Positions 46,919 through 48,087 of a stretch of 48,087 nt of DNA are shown piece after piece. The notes beneath the pieces were generated by a model. It searched no databases. It saw only the letters and a list, made by a program, of their open reading frames with translations, and was not told where the DNA came from. The stretch is from positions 1 to 48,087 of the forward strand of contig QBVD01000020.1 of assembly GCA_003058525.1 (NCBI GenBank), given 5' to 3'. Position 1 is the stretch's first letter, and every line of letters starts with the position of its first letter. Position numbers and translations under genes: made by a program. The DNA is from a gamma proteobacterium symbiont of Ctena orbiculata. GTDB taxonomy: Bacteria > Pseudomonadota > Gammaproteobacteria > Chromatiales > Chromatiaceae.

Positions 46919-47977
46919 ATGAGGACCATACCCCATTACCTGAGCGCACCCGGCATCGCGCTCCTATCAATCCTGCTGGTTGGTTGTTCGCAGTCGTCAA
47001 CCGAGAGTGCGCATGGCAAACAAGTCAAGGATGAAGATAAGACACATCTGGTAGCCATCGAAGTTGTCGAGCTTCGGGCATTGGGCCCCGTCCATGAACG
47101 AAACGGTACACTGAAACCCCGTCAGACTGTTCGAATATTCAACCAGGAAGAGGGCAGAATAACCAAACTGCCATTTTTTGAAGGCGACAGTGTGGCTGGG
47201 GGTGAGACCATCGTCACGCTGGATGAGGAGCTGCTTAACTCGGAATTGGAGAAGGCGGTGGCCACCGCAAAACAGATGCGGTTAAACCTCAAACGCCAGG
47301 AGGAATTGGCGAAACGGCTGGCGGTATCCCAGGACGAGCTGGCGCAGGCACAGACAGATCTCAGCGTAGCCGAAGCGGAGAAAAGGGTGTTGCAGACAAG
47401 GCTGGGATACACGCGTATCAGCGCTCCCTTCGCCGGCGTTGTCAGCAAACGCCTGGTGGAGCCCGGGGATGTGGTTCCTCGCCACACCCACCTGATGACA
47501 ATCATTAATCCCGAGAGCCTGATCATCAGGATCCTGGTCTCTGACTTGTTGCTGCCCCAGTTGAATAGCGATGATCCGGTCACTGTACGGATAGATGGCC
47601 TTGGCGAACAGCCCTTCAGCGGCAGGATTCACCGGATCTATCCTGAACTCGATGAAAAGACACGCATGGGAACAATTGAGGTTGTTCTCGAACCGATCCC
47701 GAACGGTGCCCGTTCAGGTCAACTCTGTCGGGTCATGCTGCAGACCGCGACACGGGACCGAATCACTGTCCCTTTCAATGCACTGCAACGCGATACCGAG
47801 GGAGAGTTTGTCTTCAGGCTCGATGAGCGGCAGCAGGCACAGCGGGCGCTGATAAAAAGCGGCATGCGGATTGCCGACAGGATTGAAATCGTACAGGGTT
47901 TGGAGACCGGCGACCGGATTGTCACCAAAGGATTCCTGGAGCTCGAACCAGGCATGAAGGTAGAACCCGTAAATTGA
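46919..47977 (+). CDS. RND efflux membrane-fusion lipoprotein
   Basis: 352 residues with a lipoprotein signal (IALLSILLVGC, lipid Cys near residue 23). The HlyD/MFP plan follows: a first barrel-lipoyl strand with NGTLKPRQTVRIFNQEEGRITKLPFFEGDSVAGGETIVTLD, a short coiled-coil hairpin (about 100-160), a second lipoyl half YTRISAPFAGVVSKRLVEPGDVV, and a beta-barrel ending GDRIVTKGFLELEPGMKVEPVN. It would link an inner-membrane RND pump to an outer-membrane channel. The pump gene is expected just beyond the window end. Confidence 0.9.
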   Translation: MRTIPHYLSAPGIALLSILLVGCSQSSTESAHGKQVKDEDKTHLVAIEVVELRALGPVHERNGTLKPRQTVRIFNQEEGRITKLPFFEGDSVAGGETIVTLDEELLNSELEKAVATAKQMRLNLKRQEELAKRLAVSQDELAQAQTDLSVAEAEKRVLQTRLGYTRISAPFAGVVSKRLVEPGDVVPRHTHLMTIINPESLIIRILVSDLLLPQLNSDDPVTVRIDGLGEQPFSGRIHRIYPELDEKTRMGTIEVVLEPIPNGARSGQLCRVMLQTATRDRITVPFNALQRDTEGEFVFRLDERQQAQRALIKSGMRIADRIEIVQGLETGDRIVTKGFLELEPGMKVEPVN

Positions 47978-48078
47978 CCGGTTGCACGATATCCCCAGGC
48001 AACCAGGCGCAATACTTCCAGCAAAACATTTCCTATACTAATAGAAAAGTCGGACTCTCACACATGATTACACGTGTT

Positions 48079-48087
48079 GGGGGGGGG
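48079..48087. other. poly-G run at window end
   Basis: Nine G close the window. This may be a contig end or a sequencing artefact; no feature is called in 47978-48087. Confidence 0.3.

Overview
The window is chromosomal DNA of a gammaproteobacterium, most likely a sulfur-oxidising one (Chromatiales / Sedimenticola / Thiodiazotropha-like; this placement is inference from gene content). The evidence is a gammaproteobacterial dapA-bamC pair, uup, gcvR-bcp, ispG and cca, together with a sulfide:quinone-oxidoreductase-type flavoprotein, an rhd-tusA-dsrE2 sulfur-carrier cluster, a full-length fused cysG (sirohaem) and a further rhodanese. No tRNA or rRNA gene was recognised.

Layout. 1-5000: the right part of a MITE-like element abutting a 5'-truncated alkA remnant, a DUF1304 membrane protein, an NADPH:FMN-type reductase, an unusual fusion of a Clp1-like P-loop domain with an RNase-Z-type metallo-beta-lactamase, a 59-aa membrane peptide and a SAM methyltransferase. 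5108-12120: a compact type II-C CRISPR-Cas locus (tracrRNA on the minus strand, cas9, cas1, cas2, array of 26 repeats, small ORF) that sits exactly between two ~104-bp direct repeats. The right repeat is the 3' end of a secreted-protein gene and the left repeat is an orphan copy of that 3' end. 12018-26700: secreted protein, uup, trpB2, response regulator, Crp/Fnr regulator, HbpS-like protein, ispG, SQR-like flavoprotein, a frameshifted WalJ-like hydrolase, bamC, dapA, gcvR and bcp. 26781-36818: PIN-PhoH ATPase, hybrid sensor kinase, a second Crp/Fnr regulator, DUF2892, AI-2E/PerM permease, an intact MITE copy, LysR regulator and FadL-type porin. 37221-48087: dsrE2, tusA and rhodanese, cysG, a second rhodanese, a NarXL-like two-component pair, cca, an Atm1-type ABC exporter, a short S24-like protein and an RND membrane-fusion lipoprotein.

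How parts work together. The CRISPR cassette is self-contained. The tracrRNA anti-repeat, read on the minus strand just upstream of cas9, pairs with the 5' part of the crRNA repeat. The array also reads on the minus strand, supported by an extended -10 element in each repeat and by a terminator hairpin at the cas2 side that resembles the tracrRNA terminator. The sulfur genes fit one pathway: sulfide or polysulfide oxidation at the membrane, then persulfide transfer through rhodanese, TusA and DsrE2 towards cytoplasmic (probably sirohaem-dependent) oxidation.

Repeats shape the region. A MITE-like family with ~26-bp inverted ends starting CTAG has one complete copy (33990-34286) and several partial copies, and its ends supply stop codons to two genes. 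A second repeat family based on the word GCGTCCATTTGCGG and a 22-bp REP-like inverted pair occur between genes.
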